64,000 nt of DNA from Amycolatopsis sp. FBCC-B4732 (GTDB lineage: Bacteria; Actinomycetota; Actinomycetes; Mycobacteriales; Pseudonocardiaceae), in the NCBI RefSeq assembly GCF_023008405.1, contig NZ_CP095376.1, positions 1,140,001-1,204,000 of the forward strand. Reading direction: 5' to 3'. This document shows, one piece after another, positions 1 through 12,476 of the stretch. The position numbers and the translations under genes were made by a program. The number at the start of each line of letters is the position of its first letter. Positions within the stretch are counted from its first letter, which is position 1. The notes under the pieces are model-generated. The model worked only from the letters and a program-made list of their open reading frames with translations. It did no database searches and had not been told where the DNA came from.

Positions 1-945
1 ATCGCGTCCGCGGCCGTGTCGTGGCTGCGCATCGCGCTGTTCGGCGCGCCCTTGATCCTGGTCACGATGGCGGGCAACGGCTGGATGCGCGGGGTCCAGG
101 ACGCCGCGAGGCCGCTGCGGTACGTGCTGGCGGGCAACGGGATTTCGGCCGTGCTGTGCCCGGTGCTCGTGTACTGGGCGGGGCTGGGCCTGGAGGGCTC
201 GGCGATCGCGAACGTCGTCGCGCAGGTGATCTCGGCGGCGCTGTTCTTCGCGGCGCTGGTCCGCGAGAAGGTGGCGTTGCGGCCGGACTTCAAGGTGATG
301 CGCGCCCAGCTCGGCCTGGGCCGCGACCTGGTCCTGCGCAGCCTGGCGTTCCAGGCGTGCTTCGTCTCGGCGGCGGCGGTCGCGGCCCGCACGTCGACGG
401 AGGCGGTGGGCGCGCACCAGGTGGTGCTGCAGCTGTGGACGTTCCTGGCGCTGGTCCTGGACTCGGTGGCGATCGCGGCCCAGTCGCTGGTGGGCGCGGC
501 GTTGGGCGCGAACTCGGCCCGCCAGGCGCGAGGGGTGGCCAACCAGATCACGGCGTACGGCCTGCTGCTGGGGTGCTTCCTGTGCGTGCTGTTCGCGGCG
601 CTGTCGTGGGTGCTGCCGCACGCGTTCACGTCGGATCCGGGCGTGCTGGCGGAGATCCCGCACGCGTGGTGGTTCTTCGTGGCGCTGCAGCCGATCGCCG
701 GGGTGGTGTTCGCTCTGGACGGGGTGCTGCTGGGAGCGGGGGATGCGGCGTTCTTGCGCAACGCGACGCTGGGTAGCGCGGCGCTGGGGTTCTTGCCGCT
801 GATCTGGGCGTCGCTGGGCTTCGGGTGGGGTCTGACGGGGATCTGGACGGGGCTGTCGTTGTTCATGGTGATCCGCTTGGCGTTCGTGGTGGCGAGGTGG
901 CGCTCGGGCAACTGGGCGGTGACGGGAGCGATCCGCCCGGCTTGA
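1..945 (+). CDS. MATE family efflux transporter, C-terminal part
   Basis: The frame is open to the first base of the window and stops with TGA, so this is the C-terminal 314 residues of a longer protein (MATE proteins are usually about 440-460). Alternating hydrophobic helices and short loops fit a membrane antiporter. The stretch 'GLGRDLVLRSLAFQ' followed by 'GAHQVVLQLW' resembles the start of the second half of DinF/NorM-type MATE proteins. Such proteins export cationic drugs or metabolites using a sodium or proton gradient. The substrate cannot be read from sequence. The true start lies upstream of the window, and the first internal GTG at 16 is not the start. Family call fairly sure; sub-type DinF-like is an inference. 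Confidence 0.85.
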   Translation: MASAAVSWLRIALFGAPLILVTMAGNGWMRGVQDAARPLRYVLAGNGISAVLCPVLVYWAGLGLEGSAIANVVAQVISAALFFAALVREKVALRPDFKVMRAQLGLGRDLVLRSLAFQACFVSAAAVAARTSTEAVGAHQVVLQLWTFLALVLDSVAIAAQSLVGAALGANSARQARGVANQITAYGLLLGCFLCVLFAALSWVLPHAFTSDPGVLAEIPHAWWFFVALQPIAGVVFALDGVLLGAGDAAFLRNATLGSAALGFLPLIWASLGFGWGLTGIWTGLSLFMVIRLAFVVARWRSGNWAVTGAIRPA

Positions 946-1533
946 GTCGCGGCTCGCGCGGCCGGCCGCGGCCGCGTTGGGTTCCCGAGCCTCGCGGCGA
1001 CCGCCCGCCTGAACGCAAACCGTTCGGCACCTGCCCAGGTGTCGCGTGGTGCCCCCGAGCTGTGCCGCAGCCGGCCGGCCGGCTGAGCGCGCAGCAGCCG
1101 CTCACCCAAGCCGCACCGCGACCCAAGTCGCGCGGCCGCCCGACCCGTTCACCCGGTGGCAGCGGGCTCCGGGCGCACCGGGGTCCCGAGCCCCGCCGGC
1201 CGCCCACTTGGGTCGCCCGGCAACCCCAAGCCGCTCGGCGGCCGGTTGCCCACTCGGATTGCGCGGCAGCCCCAGCCGCGCGGCACTTCGTCCAGGTCGC
1301 TCGGCGATCCCAAGTCGCGCACTCACCCGCCGCCGTCCGGCCGACCCCACCCGTTCACCCGTCCGAGCGACCCCCACCCAAACACCCCCTGACCACCTGT
1401 GACGCCCCCGACCCTGTGGCGAAAACCACCCGGATAACGGCTATGTTTCGCCGTTGCTTAGGCGATACAAGTAGTAGGGACGGCAGCGCGGGCGTCCCGC
1501 GCCCCGAACACCGCCGAACCCCTGGAGGTCCTT
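946..1533. other. intergenic tract with short dispersed repeats
   Basis: No convincing gene is seen in this 588-base gap. It is very rich in C and holds several copies of CCCAAG(T/C)CGC (about 1105, 1122, 1225, 1309) plus an inverted copy, ACTTGGGTCGC, at 1206-1216. The last 120 bases are less GC-rich and presumably carry the promoter of the MFS gene, but no clean -35/-10 pair stands out. The reading frames crossing this gap are Arg/Pro-rich and have no sensible start. Confidence 0.5.
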
Positions 1534-2859
1534 GTGCCGCCCGCCACCGGCCGCGCCACTGCCCGGTCCTGGCTCGTCTGGCTCGCCGCCGTCACCGTCT
1601 ACCTCCTCGCTGTCTTCCACCGCACCTCCTTCGGCGTCGCCGGGCTGCAGGCGGCCGAACGGTTCGGGGTCGGGGCCGCCGCGCTCGGCACCTTCACCGT
1701 CCTCCAGGTCGGCGTCTACGCCGCCATGCAGATCCCGACCGGTGTGCTGGTCGACCGCTACGGTCCCCGCCGCGTCCTCATCGTCGCCGTGCTGATCCTC
1801 GGCACCGGGCAGCTCCTGCTCGGCATCGCGCACACCTACGGCCTCGGCCTGCTCGCCCGCGGTGTGCTCGGCCTCGGCGACGCGCTCACCTTCGTCAGCG
1901 TGCTGCGCCTGGTCGCCGCCCACTTCCCGGGCCGCCAGTACGCGCTGCTGACGTCGTTCACCGCCGCCGTCGGCTACATCGGGAACCTCGCCGCCACCGT
2001 TCCGCTGTCGCTGCTGCTCGACGTCTCCGGCTGGACGCCCACCTTCCTCGCCGTCGGCGCCCTCACCGTGCTCTACACGCTGGTCGTGGCGCTGCGCGTG
2101 CGGGACGTGCCGCACGGCGAAACACCGCCCGTCCGCGAAGAGGTCCGGCCGCGCCAGCTCGCCCACCAGGTCGCCGAGGCCTGGCGGACGCCGGGGACGC
2201 GGCTGGGTTTCTGGGTGCACTTCAGCACGATGTTCGCCCCGAACGCGCTGACCCTGCTGTGGGGCGTCCCGTGGCTGGTGCAGGGCCAAGGGCAGACGAA
2301 AGCCGCCGCGAGCGCGCTGCTCACCGTGTTCGTCTTCGGGTCGATGGCCGGCGGGCCGCTGCTCGGTGGCGTGATCGGGCGGCACCCGTCGCTGCGGATG
2401 CCGCTGGTCGGCGGGTACATCGGCGGCGCCGCGCTGCTCTGGGCGGTGCTGCTGAGCTGGCCCGGCACCGTGCCGGTGCCGGTGCTCGTGCCCGCGTTCG
2501 CCTTCCTCGCCCTCGGCGGCCCGGCGTCGATGATCGGCTTCGCGCTCGCCCGCGACTACAACCCGCTGTCCCGCGTGGGCACCGCGACCGGCGTCGTCAA
2601 CGTCGGCGGTTTCGTGGCCACGACGATCGCCGCGCTCGCGGTCGGCGTGCTGCTTCAGTGGACCGGCGGGAGCTTCCGGCTCTCGCTGCTGGCGATCGTC
2701 GCGATCCTCGCGCTCGGCACCTCCCGGATGCTCGTCTGGTGGCGCCGCACCCGCGCCCACCTCTTCCTGGCCGAGGCGCGCGGCGAGGAGCTGCCGGTGC
2801 GGATCACCCGCCGCCGCTGGGACGCCGCACTACCGGAGACGCCGATCGTCGCCGCCTGA
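1534..2859 (+). CDS. MFS transporter
   Basis: A 441-residue protein with about twelve hydrophobic segments. The loop after the second helix carries 'GVLVDRYGPRR', the major-facilitator motif A (G-x3-D-R-x-G-R-R type). It acts in the cytoplasmic membrane as a secondary transporter; the substrate is not evident. The GTG start follows an 'ggagg' ribosome site seven bases upstream. It stands alone, 44 bases before truB. In other actinomycetes MFS genes are often found here, but the link to truB is only positional. Confidence 0.85.
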   Translation: MPPATGRATARSWLVWLAAVTVYLLAVFHRTSFGVAGLQAAERFGVGAAALGTFTVLQVGVYAAMQIPTGVLVDRYGPRRVLIVAVLILGTGQLLLGIAHTYGLGLLARGVLGLGDALTFVSVLRLVAAHFPGRQYALLTSFTAAVGYIGNLAATVPLSLLLDVSGWTPTFLAVGALTVLYTLVVALRVRDVPHGETPPVREEVRPRQLAHQVAEAWRTPGTRLGFWVHFSTMFAPNALTLLWGVPWLVQGQGQTKAAASALLTVFVFGSMAGGPLLGGVIGRHPSLRMPLVGGYIGGAALLWAVLLSWPGTVPVPVLVPAFAFLALGGPASMIGFALARDYNPLSRVGTATGVVNVGGFVATTIAALAVGVLLQWTGGSFRLSLLAIVAILALGTSRMLVWWRRTRAHLFLAEARGEELPVRITRRRWDAALPETPIVAA

Positions 2860-2903
2860 GCGGCCTGATCGTTCCCCGAGGGACGGCAGCTAGGGTTTGC
2901 CGC

Positions 2904-3809
2904 GTGTCGAGCCCCAAACCGCCCCGCCGCCCCGCCCCGCCACCCGGTCTCCTGATCGTCGACAAGCCTGCCGGGATGACGTCGCACGACGTCGTCGCCC
3001 GCGCCCGCCGCATCATGGGCACGCGCAAGGTCGGGCACGCCGGCACGCTCGACCCGATGGCGACCGGCGTGCTGGTGCTCGGCATCGAGCGCGCGACCAA
3101 GCTGCTCGGCCACCTGGCGCTGGACCGCAAGACCTACCTGGCCACCCTGAGCCTCGGCAGCAGCACCACGACCGACGACGCCGAGGGCGAAGTCCTCACC
3201 GAGGGCGCGACGGACCACGTGACCGACGACGACATCGCGAGCGGCGTCGAGAAGCTGACCGGCGACATCCAGCAGGTGCCGAGCGCGGTCAGCGCCGTCA
3301 AGATCGACGGCAAGCGCGCCTACGCCCGCGTCCGCGCCGGCGAGGACGTCGTGATCCCCGCGCGCCCGGTCACCGTCTACCGCTTCGACGTCCTGGCCGT
3401 GCGGCACGAAGACGACCACGTCGAGGTCGACGCCGTCGTCGAGTGCTCGTCCGGCACCTACGTCCGCGCGCTGGCCCGCGACCTCGGCGCGGACCTCGGC
3501 TGCGGCGGGCACCTGAAGGCGTTGCGGCGCACCACGGTCGGCCCCTTCACCCTCGCCAAGGCGCGCACCCTCGACCAGCTCGAGGAGGCGCCCGAACTGA
3601 GCCTGGACCTCGACGCCGCCGTCGCCGCCGCCTTCCCGCGGCGCGACCTCGACGCGGCCACGGCGAAGGCGGTCCGGCACGGGCAGCGCATCCCCGCGGC
3701 CGGGCTCGAAGGCACCTACGGGCTCTTCGGGCCCGACGGCCGGGTACTCGCGCTGGCCGCCGACGAAGAAGGCGTGTCCCGCGCGGTGGTGGTGTTGCTG
3801 CCCGCCTAG
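2904..3809 (+). CDS. truB: tRNA pseudouridine(55) synthase TruB
   Basis: TruB isomerises U55 to pseudouridine in the T-loop of most tRNAs. The 301-residue protein has the family core: 'LLIVDKPAGMTSHDVV', then 'RKVGHAGTLDPMATGVL', which holds the catalytic aspartate (GTLDP), followed by 'SSGTYVRALARDLG'. A C-terminal PUA-like part follows. The GTG start was chosen because it leaves a short basic leader before the conserved domain; the open frame extends far upstream, but only as a shadow of the MFS gene. It is followed after 29 bases by ribF, the usual actinobacterial order. Confidence 0.95.
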   Translation: MSSPKPPRRPAPPPGLLIVDKPAGMTSHDVVARARRIMGTRKVGHAGTLDPMATGVLVLGIERATKLLGHLALDRKTYLATLSLGSSTTTDDAEGEVLTEGATDHVTDDDIASGVEKLTGDIQQVPSAVSAVKIDGKRAYARVRAGEDVVIPARPVTVYRFDVLAVRHEDDHVEVDAVVECSSGTYVRALARDLGADLGCGGHLKALRRTTVGPFTLAKARTLDQLEEAPELSLDLDAAVAAAFPRRDLDAATAKAVRHGQRIPAAGLEGTYGLFGPDGRVLALAADEEGVSRAVVVLLPA

Positions 3810-3838
3810 GGTGGGCCTTACAGAGACGGGAGTGCGAC

Positions 3839-4822
3839 GTGCTGCGGTGGCGTGGGCTGGGGGACCTCCCCGGCGGCTGGGGCCGGTGCGTGGTCACCAT
3901 CGGCGTGTTCGACGGGGTGCATCGCGGGCACCAGGAGCTGATCAGCCGGACCGTGGCCGCGGCGGCCGAACGGGGGCTGCCGAGCGTCATGCTGACGTTC
4001 GACCCGCACCCGTCGGAGGTGCTGCGCCCCGGTAGCCACCCGGCGCAGCTGACCACGTTGCGGCGCAAGGCGGAAATCGTCGAGAGCCTCGGCGTCGACG
4101 TGTTCTGCGTGCTGCCGTTCACCTTGGAGCTGTCCCGGCTCGCGCCGGAGGAGTTCGTGCACGAGGTGCTCGTCGACCGCCTGCACGCGGCCGCGGTGAT
4201 CGTCGGCGACAACTTCACCTTCGGCGCCAAGGCCGCCGGCGACGTCGCGATGCTGCGCACGCTCGGCCGCCGGTTCGGTTTCGCCGCCTACGGCGCGGAA
4301 CTGCAGGGCAAGGAACTGTCCGAAGAGGACCAGGCGTCGATCACCTTTTCCAGCACGTACGTCCGTTCGTGCATCGACGCGGGTGACGTCCTCGCCGCGG
4401 CGGAGGCGCTCGGCCGTCCGCATCGCCTGGAGGGCATCGTCGTCCGCGGCGACGGCCGCGGCCACGAGCTCGGCTACCCGACGGCGAACCTGTCGACGCC
4501 GCGCTTCGCCGCCGTCCCGGCCGACGGCGTGTACAGCGCCTGGTTCACCCGCTCGGCGGACCCGTCGCGCCGGCTGCGCGCCGCGGTCTCGGTGGGCACC
4601 AACCCGACGTTCTCCGGGCGCGAGCGGACCGTCGAGGCGTTCGTCCTCGACGTCGACGAGGACTTCTACGGCCAGCACGTCGCGATCGACTTCGTGACGC
4701 GGCTGCGCGACCAGGTGCGCTTCGCCGACTCGGCCGGGCTGGTCCAGCAGATCGACGACGACGTGATCGAGACGAGAAAGGCACTCGAGGTGCCCCCGGA
4801 CGCCCCGACCGGGGGCGAATAG
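3839..4822 (+). CDS. ribF: bifunctional riboflavin kinase/FAD synthetase
   Basis: Converts riboflavin to FMN and then FAD in the cytoplasm. The N-terminal nucleotidyltransferase part shows 'TIGVFDGVHRGHQ' (HxGH-like motif) and 'VMLTFDPHPSEVL'; the C-terminal flavokinase part shows 'GRGHELGYPTANLS', with the PTAN metal/ATP site. At 327 residues it has normal family length. GTG is the start; a longer frame upstream overlaps truB in another frame and is not coding. Lies directly after truB and before rpsO/pnp, a conserved actinobacterial block. Confidence 0.95.
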   Translation: MLRWRGLGDLPGGWGRCVVTIGVFDGVHRGHQELISRTVAAAAERGLPSVMLTFDPHPSEVLRPGSHPAQLTTLRRKAEIVESLGVDVFCVLPFTLELSRLAPEEFVHEVLVDRLHAAAVIVGDNFTFGAKAAGDVAMLRTLGRRFGFAAYGAELQGKELSEEDQASITFSSTYVRSCIDAGDVLAAAEALGRPHRLEGIVVRGDGRGHELGYPTANLSTPRFAAVPADGVYSAWFTRSADPSRRLRAAVSVGTNPTFSGRERTVEAFVLDVDEDFYGQHVAIDFVTRLRDQVRFADSAGLVQQIDDDVIETRKALEVPPDAPTGGE

Positions 4823-4908
4823 GGGATTTCGCGTTCACGCACGTGAGGGCGATGGCAAGATGCTCACGGACGGTGTGCGCGGGCAAGGCTTAGGGGAGAG
4901 CGGGACTG

Positions 4909-5382
4909 GTGGAGGACCACAAGATCGTCCAGCGGAACATCGCGTTGCAGCGCGAGTGGTACGGGGAGCCGCTCGGCGACCGCGTGCGCCGGCTCGTCGT
5001 CGCGTTCGACGTTTCGCAGGCGTTCTTGGCCGAGGTCCTCGGGATCAGCGCCCCCATGCTCAGCCAGGTGATGAGCGGGCGGCGGGCGAAGATCGGCAAC
5101 CCGGTCGTGCTGGCCAGGATGATCATGCTGGAGCGCAAGATCCTCGTGCCCGAGGTCGCCGCCGGCAACCGCGACGCGATGCTGGCCGCGATGGAGGACG
5201 TCCGCGACTCGCGCCCCACCGTCGGCCGCGACAACATCCCGGTGGTCAACGAAGACGCGAAGGTCCTCGCGTACCTGCGCGACCTGGCCGAGGACGAAGA
5301 CCTGGGCGAGGCCGCCAAGCGCCTCGACGACGAGTTCCCGGCCATCGCCGACCTGCTCCGCCGGGCGGGCCACGGCTCCTGA
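4909..5382 (+). CDS. helix-turn-helix DNA-binding protein
   Basis: A 157-residue protein with a central HTH: 'VSQAFLAEVLGISAPMLSQ' around residues 35-53 reads as an XRE-like recognition unit, followed by an acidic, helix-rich tail with no metal or effector motif. Probably a cytoplasmic transcription regulator of unknown targets. Starts with GTG. Its stop overlaps the next start (TGATG), so it is translated together with the RNA ligase-like gene. The family is seen at this position in related actinomycetes, but no function is known to me. Confidence 0.75.
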   Translation: MEDHKIVQRNIALQREWYGEPLGDRVRRLVVAFDVSQAFLAEVLGISAPMLSQVMSGRRAKIGNPVVLARMIMLERKILVPEVAAGNRDAMLAAMEDVRDSRPTVGRDNIPVVNEDAKVLAYLRDLAEDEDLGEAAKRLDDEFPAIADLLRRAGHGS

Positions 5383-5885
5383 TGCCGGTCCTGTTCAGCG
5401 CGCTGTTCCCGCCGGACGACGTCGTCGCCGCGGTCGCGGACGCCGTGGGCGAGCCGGAACCCGGCCTGCGCTGGGAGCCGCCGGAGCGCTGGCACGTCAC
5501 GCTCGCCTACTACGGGCCGGACGACGTCGAGGCGCGCGGCGCCTGGCTGGCCGGGCGCCTGGCCGGGCGGACCGGCGTCGACGTCCGGCTGGAAAAGGCC
5601 GCGACGTTCCCCGGGGTGCTGTGGTTGACTGTCGCCGGAACGGAGCTGACGCCGCTCGCGCACGCCGCGGGCGCCGACGCCGAAGCGAGGCCGTACGCGG
5701 CCCACCTGACGCTCGCGCGGTTCCCCCGGGAAGAACCGGGGCTCGCCGCGCGTTGGACCGAAAAGCTGGCCGGCTTCACGAGCCGGAGCTGGCGAGCCGC
5801 CGAGGTGGAGCTGGTCACCAGCGAGCGCGAGCCGGGTGGTCCCCGCTACCGGGTGGCGCGCGTCTTCGAGCTGGACGGCGCCTGA
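5382..5885 (+). CDS. thpR: 2'-5' RNA ligase family protein
   Basis: A 167-residue protein of the 2H phosphoesterase fold. The two HxT-type motifs are both present: 'HVTLAYYG' near residue 43 and 'HLTLARF' near residue 108. They mark the paired catalytic histidines that act on 2',3'-cyclic phosphates or 2'-5' RNA linkages. The ATG overlaps the stop of the preceding HTH gene. Bacterial ThpR is often described as an RNA 2',3'-cyclic phosphodiesterase; the physiological substrate is unknown. Symbol given by family similarity only. Confidence 0.8.
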   Translation: MPVLFSALFPPDDVVAAVADAVGEPEPGLRWEPPERWHVTLAYYGPDDVEARGAWLAGRLAGRTGVDVRLEKAATFPGVLWLTVAGTELTPLAHAAGADAEARPYAAHLTLARFPREEPGLAARWTEKLAGFTSRSWRAAEVELVTSEREPGGPRYRVARVFELDGA

Positions 5886-6016
5886 AGCCGCTGTTCAGCG
5901 GGCTGGTAACCTCACGACCGGGTCCGGCTGCAGTCCGTGGCGGCCGTGACCGTCTTCCCGGCGTCCATTCCGCGTCCGGGGCCGCACGGCACTGATTATT
6001 TCGAGGAGCAACACAA

Positions 6017-6286
6017 GTGGCGCTGTCCACCGAAGAGAAGAAGTCGATCCTGGCCGAGTACGGCGTGCACGACTCGGACACGGGATCCCCCGAGGCCCAG
6101 GTCGCGCTGCTGACCAAGCGGATCGTCGGCCTCACCGAGCACCTCAAGGCTCACAAGCACGACCACCACTCGCGTCGCGGGCTCCTGCTGCTGGTCGGCC
6201 GTCGCCGCCGGCTGCTGAACTACGTGATGAAGGTGGACATCGAGCGTTACCGTGCGCTGATCCAGCGCCTCGGCCTGCGCCGATAG
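6017..6286 (+). CDS. rpsO: 30S ribosomal protein S15
   Basis: 89 residues, the exact family size. Key stretches are '[16 protein letters not shown]', '[18 protein letters not shown]' and '[16 protein letters not shown]', the 16S rRNA-binding helices of S15. The GTG start is preceded by 'tcgaggag'. S15 binds the central domain of 16S rRNA in early 30S assembly. A rho-independent-like hairpin follows eight bases after the stop, and pnp lies 231 bases on, the classical rpsO-pnp pairing. Confidence 0.98.
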   Translation: MALSTEEKKSILAEYGVHDSDTGSPEAQVALLTKRIVGLTEHLKAHKHDHHSRRGLLLLVGRRRRLLNYVMKVDIERYRALIQRLGLRR

Positions 6287-6293
6287 CTGCACC

Positions 6294-6330
6294 CCGAGGG
6301 GGAGTGACCACATCGGTCGCTCCCCCTCGG
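6294..6330 (+). terminator. hairpin after rpsO
   Basis: Stem CCGAGGGGGAGTGACC / GGTCGCTCCCCCTCGG (one A-G position), loop ACATC. No T-run follows, as is usual in actinomycetes. It may end rpsO transcripts, or act as a processing site in an rpsO-pnp transcript, as known for E. coli. Confidence 0.75.
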
Positions 6331-6517
6331 TCTGAAAGAGAACGAACGGCGCGAGCGCGCACGAGGGTCCGTCCGCCGGTCCTCGGTAGTGGTTCCCGGG
6401 AAGCGTCCCGGGGGCTTCGATCGAAGACCGGCCTCATTCCTCGAGCGTCCTCAGGCGAAACGGGTCCCAGGGTGGGAGACTCGCGCCGACTGAAGGAACC
6501 AAAGAGGAGAAGCATCT

Positions 6518-8770
6518 ATGACCGACTCCACCGGAGTCACCGTGCACGAGACCGAAGCCGTCATCGACAACGGCAAGTTCGGCACTCGCACCGTTCGTTT
6601 CGAGACGGGCCGCCTGGCCAAGCAGGCCGCCGGCGCCGTCGTCGCGTACCTCGACGAAGAGACCATGCTGCTCTCGGCGACGACCGCGTCGAAGCACCCG
6701 AAGGAGCACTTCGACTTCTTCCCGCTGACCGTGGACGTCGAAGAGCGCATGTACGCCGCGGGCCGCATCCCCGGCGCGTTCTTCCGCCGCGAGGGCCGCC
6801 CGTCGACCGACGCGATCCTGACCTGCCGCCTGATCGACCGGCCGCTGCGCCCGTCGTTCGCCGACGGTCTCCGCAACGAGATCCAGGTCGTCATCACCGT
6901 CCAGAGCCTCAACCCGGACGACCCGTACGACGTGCTGGCCATCAACGCCGCTTCGGCGTCGACCCAGATCGCCGGCCTCCCGTTCTCCGGCCCGGTCGGC
7001 GGCGTCCGCGTCGCGCTGATCGAGGGCCAGTGGGTCGCGTTCCCGACCTGGTCGCAGCTGGAGAAGGCGACCTTCAACATGGTCGTCGCCGGCCGCATCG
7101 TCGGTGATGACGTCGCGATCATGATGGTCGAGGCCGAGGGCACCGAGAACACGCTCGACCTGATCGCCGACGGCGGCAAGGCGCCCGACGAGGTCGCGGT
7201 CGCCGAGGGTCTCGAGGCCGCGAAGCCGTTCATCAAGGTCCTGTGCGAGGCGCAGCAGCGCCTGGCCGACGCGGCCGCGAAGCCGACCGGCGAGTTCCCG
7301 GTCTACCCGGCCTACCAGCAGGACGTCTACGAGGCCGTCGCCGCCATCGCGACCGACGACCTGGCGAACGCCCTCCAGATCGCCGGCAAGCAGGACCGCG
7401 ACGCCGCGACCGACCAGGTCAAGGCCGCCGTGCTGGAGAAGGTCGGCCTGGGCGAGGGCGAAGCCTTCGCGGGGCGCGACAAGGAGATCGGCGGGGCGTT
7501 CAAGGCCCTGACGAAGAAGATCATGCGCCAGCGCGTCCTCACGGAGAAGATCCGCATGGACGGCCGCGGCCTCACCGACATCCGGTCGCTCGCGGCCGAG
7601 GTCGCCGTGATCCCGCGGGCGCACGGTTCGGCGCTGTTCGAGCGCGGCGAAACCCAGATCCTGGGCGTCACCACGCTGAACATGCTTCGCCTGGAGCAGC
7701 AGATCGACTCGCTGTCCCCGGAGACGCACAAGCGCTACATGCACCACTACAACTTCCCGCCCTTCTCCACCGGTGAGACCGGCCGCGTCGGTTCGCCGAA
7801 GCGCCGCGAAATCGGCCACGGCATGCTCGCCGAGCGCGCCCTGGTGCCGGTGCTGCCGAAGCGGGACGAGTTCCCGTACGCGATCCGCCAGGTCTCCGAG
7901 GCGCTGGGCTCCAACGGCTCGACGTCGATGGGCTCGGTCTGCGCGTCCACGATGAGCCTGTACAACGCCGGCGTGCCGCTCAAGGCGCCGGTCGCGGGCA
8001 TCGCGATGGGCCTGGTCTCGGACGAGGTCGACGGCGAGACCCGCTACGTGGCGCTCACCGACATCCTCGGTGCCGAGGACGCCCTCGGCGACATGGACTT
8101 CAAGGTCGCGGGCACCAAGGACATCATCACCGCGCTGCAGCTCGACACGAAGCTCGACGGCATCCCGTCGGAGGTCCTCGCGGCCGCGCTGAAGCAGGCG
8201 AAGGACGCCCGGACCACCATCCTGGAGGTCATCGCCGAGGCGATCGACAGCCCGGACGAGATGAGCCCGTACTCGCCGCGCGTCACCAGCGTGAAGATCC
8301 CGGTCGACAAGATCGGCGAGGTCATCGGCCCGAAGGGCAAGATGATCAACTCGATCACCGAGCAGACCGGCGCCGACATCTCCATCGAGGACGACGGCAC
8401 GATCTACGTGGGCGCTTCGGACGGCCCGTCGGCGGAGGCGGCGATCGACCTGATCAACGCCATCGCCAACCCGCAGCTGCCCAAGGTCGGCGAGCGCTTC
8501 CTCGGCACCGTGGTGAAGACGGCCGCGTTCGGCGCGTTCGTCTCGCTGCTGCCGGGCAAGGACGGCCTGGTGCACATCTCCAAGCTGGGCAACGGCAAGC
8601 GGATCGCCAAGGTCGAGGACGTCGTCAACGTGGGCGACAAGCTCCGCGTCGAGATCGCCGACATCGACAACCGCGGCAAGATCAGCCTGATCGTGGTCAA
8701 GGAGGACGACGCGAAGCCCGCCGAGGGCGACGCGCCGGCCGCCGACGCCGAGACGGCCGACGCCAAGTAA
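6518..8770 (+). CDS. pnp: polyribonucleotide nucleotidyltransferase (PNPase)
   Basis: 750 residues. Two RNase PH-like domains surround a helical linker; the catalytic half contains '[20 protein letters not shown]' and '[18 protein letters not shown]'. A KH domain ('[12 protein letters not shown]'-type, here '[15 protein letters not shown]') and an S1 domain ('[19 protein letters not shown]') close the protein. It degrades RNA 3' to 5' by phosphorolysis and in actinomycetes may also add 3' tails. ATG start with 'aaagaggagaag' just upstream. The leader after rpsO is 231 bases and could host an RNase III or autoregulatory site, as in E. coli; that is inference. A complex hairpin follows the gene. 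Confidence 0.98.
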   Translation: MTDSTGVTVHETEAVIDNGKFGTRTVRFETGRLAKQAAGAVVAYLDEETMLLSATTASKHPKEHFDFFPLTVDVEERMYAAGRIPGAFFRREGRPSTDAILTCRLIDRPLRPSFADGLRNEIQVVITVQSLNPDDPYDVLAINAASASTQIAGLPFSGPVGGVRVALIEGQWVAFPTWSQLEKATFNMVVAGRIVGDDVAIMMVEAEGTENTLDLIADGGKAPDEVAVAEGLEAAKPFIKVLCEAQQRLADAAAKPTGEFPVYPAYQQDVYEAVAAIATDDLANALQIAGKQDRDAATDQVKAAVLEKVGLGEGEAFAGRDKEIGGAFKALTKKIMRQRVLTEKIRMDGRGLTDIRSLAAEVAVIPRAHGSALFERGETQILGVTTLNMLRLEQQIDSLSPETHKRYMHHYNFPPFSTGETGRVGSPKRREIGHGMLAERALVPVLPKRDEFPYAIRQVSEALGSNGSTSMGSVCASTMSLYNAGVPLKAPVAGIAMGLVSDEVDGETRYVALTDILGAEDALGDMDFKVAGTKDIITALQLDTKLDGIPSEVLAAALKQAKDARTTILEVIAEAIDSPDEMSPYSPRVTSVKIPVDKIGEVIGPKGKMINSITEQTGADISIEDDGTIYVGASDGPSAEAAIDLINAIANPQLPKVGERFLGTVVKTAAFGAFVSLLPGKDGLVHISKLGNGKRIAKVEDVVNVGDKLRVEIADIDNRGKISLIVVKEDDAKPAEGDAPAADAETADAK

Positions 8771-8780
8771 CACCATTCGA

Positions 8781-8878
8781 CGCGAAGGCCTCCTGATCCG
8801 CGGTGCCGGGTCGTGGGTGTTCAGGGCGGTTGGAACCGCCCTGAACACCACGACCCGGGCGGGCAGGGGGCCTTCGCG
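8781..8878 (+). terminator. nested hairpins after pnp
   Basis: Outer perfect arms CGCGAAGGCC (8781-8790) and GGCCTTCGCG (8869-8878) enclose an inner long stem, 8806-8858, whose arms begin CCGGGTCGTGG and end CCACGACCCGG, with one bulged base. Likely the end of pnp transcripts. It is longer than needed for a simple terminator and stops six bases before the next start codon. Confidence 0.75.
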
Positions 8879-8883
8879 GCATC

Positions 8884-11440
<2,557 letters not shown>

Positions 11441-11455
<15 letters not shown>

Positions 11456-12406
11456 CTCCGGCGCGAAGACTTCCTCGACCTGCCGGCGACGGGACGACAG
11501 CCCCTGCTCGTGGTGGTACCGCAGGTAGGTTTCGAGCGTCGCGCGGTTGGCGGAAATCCCGTAGGGCCACCAGTTTTCACCGAACTCGGCGAGCGTTTCG
11601 TCGACCAGCGCGTCGGCCCACGGCACCATGGTCTGCACCTGGTAGAGCCGCTGCCCGCGGCGGTACCGCTCGGCGGCGGCGTCCTTCGCGGCTTCGAACA
11701 TGGCGTAGACGCTCCGGGCGAGGCCGGGATCGTCGGCCAGGAGGTCCCGCCGGACGACGACGGCGTGCATGATCGGGAAGATCCCGGTGCGGCGGTGGTA
11801 ATCGCGTTCGCGCGCGACGTAGTCGGGGAACAGGCGGGCGACGTTCGGGGAGCCGTCGAGCACGCACTGCGGGACGTTGGCGGAGAACAGCGCGTCGATC
11901 TCACCGGCGTCGAGCAGATCGCTCAACGTCCTCCCGTCCCCGGCCTGGGTGACGTCGAGGCCGGCCGGGTGCGGGTGGGGGATGAAGCCGAAGGGCGCCG
12001 ACGGGCGGTCGAGCCCGCCGATCACCCAGCGGTTCTCTTCGGGCTTGAAGCCGTACTCGTCCATGAGGATGCCCTTGGCCCAGACGCCCGAGTCCTGGCC
12101 GTAGGTGCCGAATTCGCCGATGGTCCGGCCGGTGAGATCGCCCGGCCCGGCGATGCCCGCGTGGGTGTTGACGAAGACGCAGGAGTGCCGGAACACGCGG
12201 TTGGGGAAGATCGGCAGCGCCACGAAGGGCGTGCCTCCTTCGAGCAGGCGCAGGTAGAACGTGAGCCCGAGCTCGGCGACGTCGTATTCGCCGCCGCGGA
12301 TCGTGCGCTCGAAGATCTCGGGCAGCGTGTCGGCGGTTTCCACGGTGGTGGTTTCGAACAGCTGCCGGGTGGTGTCGTAGGGGAAGCATCCGATCCTGAG
12401 GTCCAT
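11441..12406 (-). CDS. 4,5-dihydroxyphthalate decarboxylase-like protein
   Basis: 321 residues of the periplasmic-binding-protein fold family that includes 4,5-dihydroxyphthalate decarboxylase (Pht5). Typical pieces are '[10 protein letters not shown]' at the start, '[16 protein letters not shown]', '[18 protein letters not shown]' and '[14 protein letters not shown]'. There is no signal peptide, so it is cytoplasmic and not a transporter receptor. Known members remove a carboxyl group from a dihydroxylated aromatic acid; the substrate here is unknown, and no other aromatic-degradation genes are adjacent. The ATG start is divergent from a LysR gene 70 bases away, which probably controls it. 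Confidence 0.8.
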
Positions 12407-12476
12407 GCCCCCGATCCTCGGTCCGCGAGCCATCGGGCGTCCAAGACCGGCTGCGTCAGCTCGATACCCTGGAAGT
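12407..12476. promoter_or_regulatory. divergent decarboxylase/LysR promoter region
   Basis: The 70 bases between the two divergent starts hold a short dyad, CTCG-N5-CGAG (12417-12429), of the size of a LysR recognition half. LysR proteins usually bind such intergenic regions and control both genes. Promoter hexamers are not clear. Confidence 0.4.

Noticed and set aside
825..2903. Long open frame continuous with truB upstream of its real start
   Set aside because: It reads Arg/Pro-rich nonsense across the intergenic tract and the MFS gene in another frame; TruB conserved sequence begins only after 2904.
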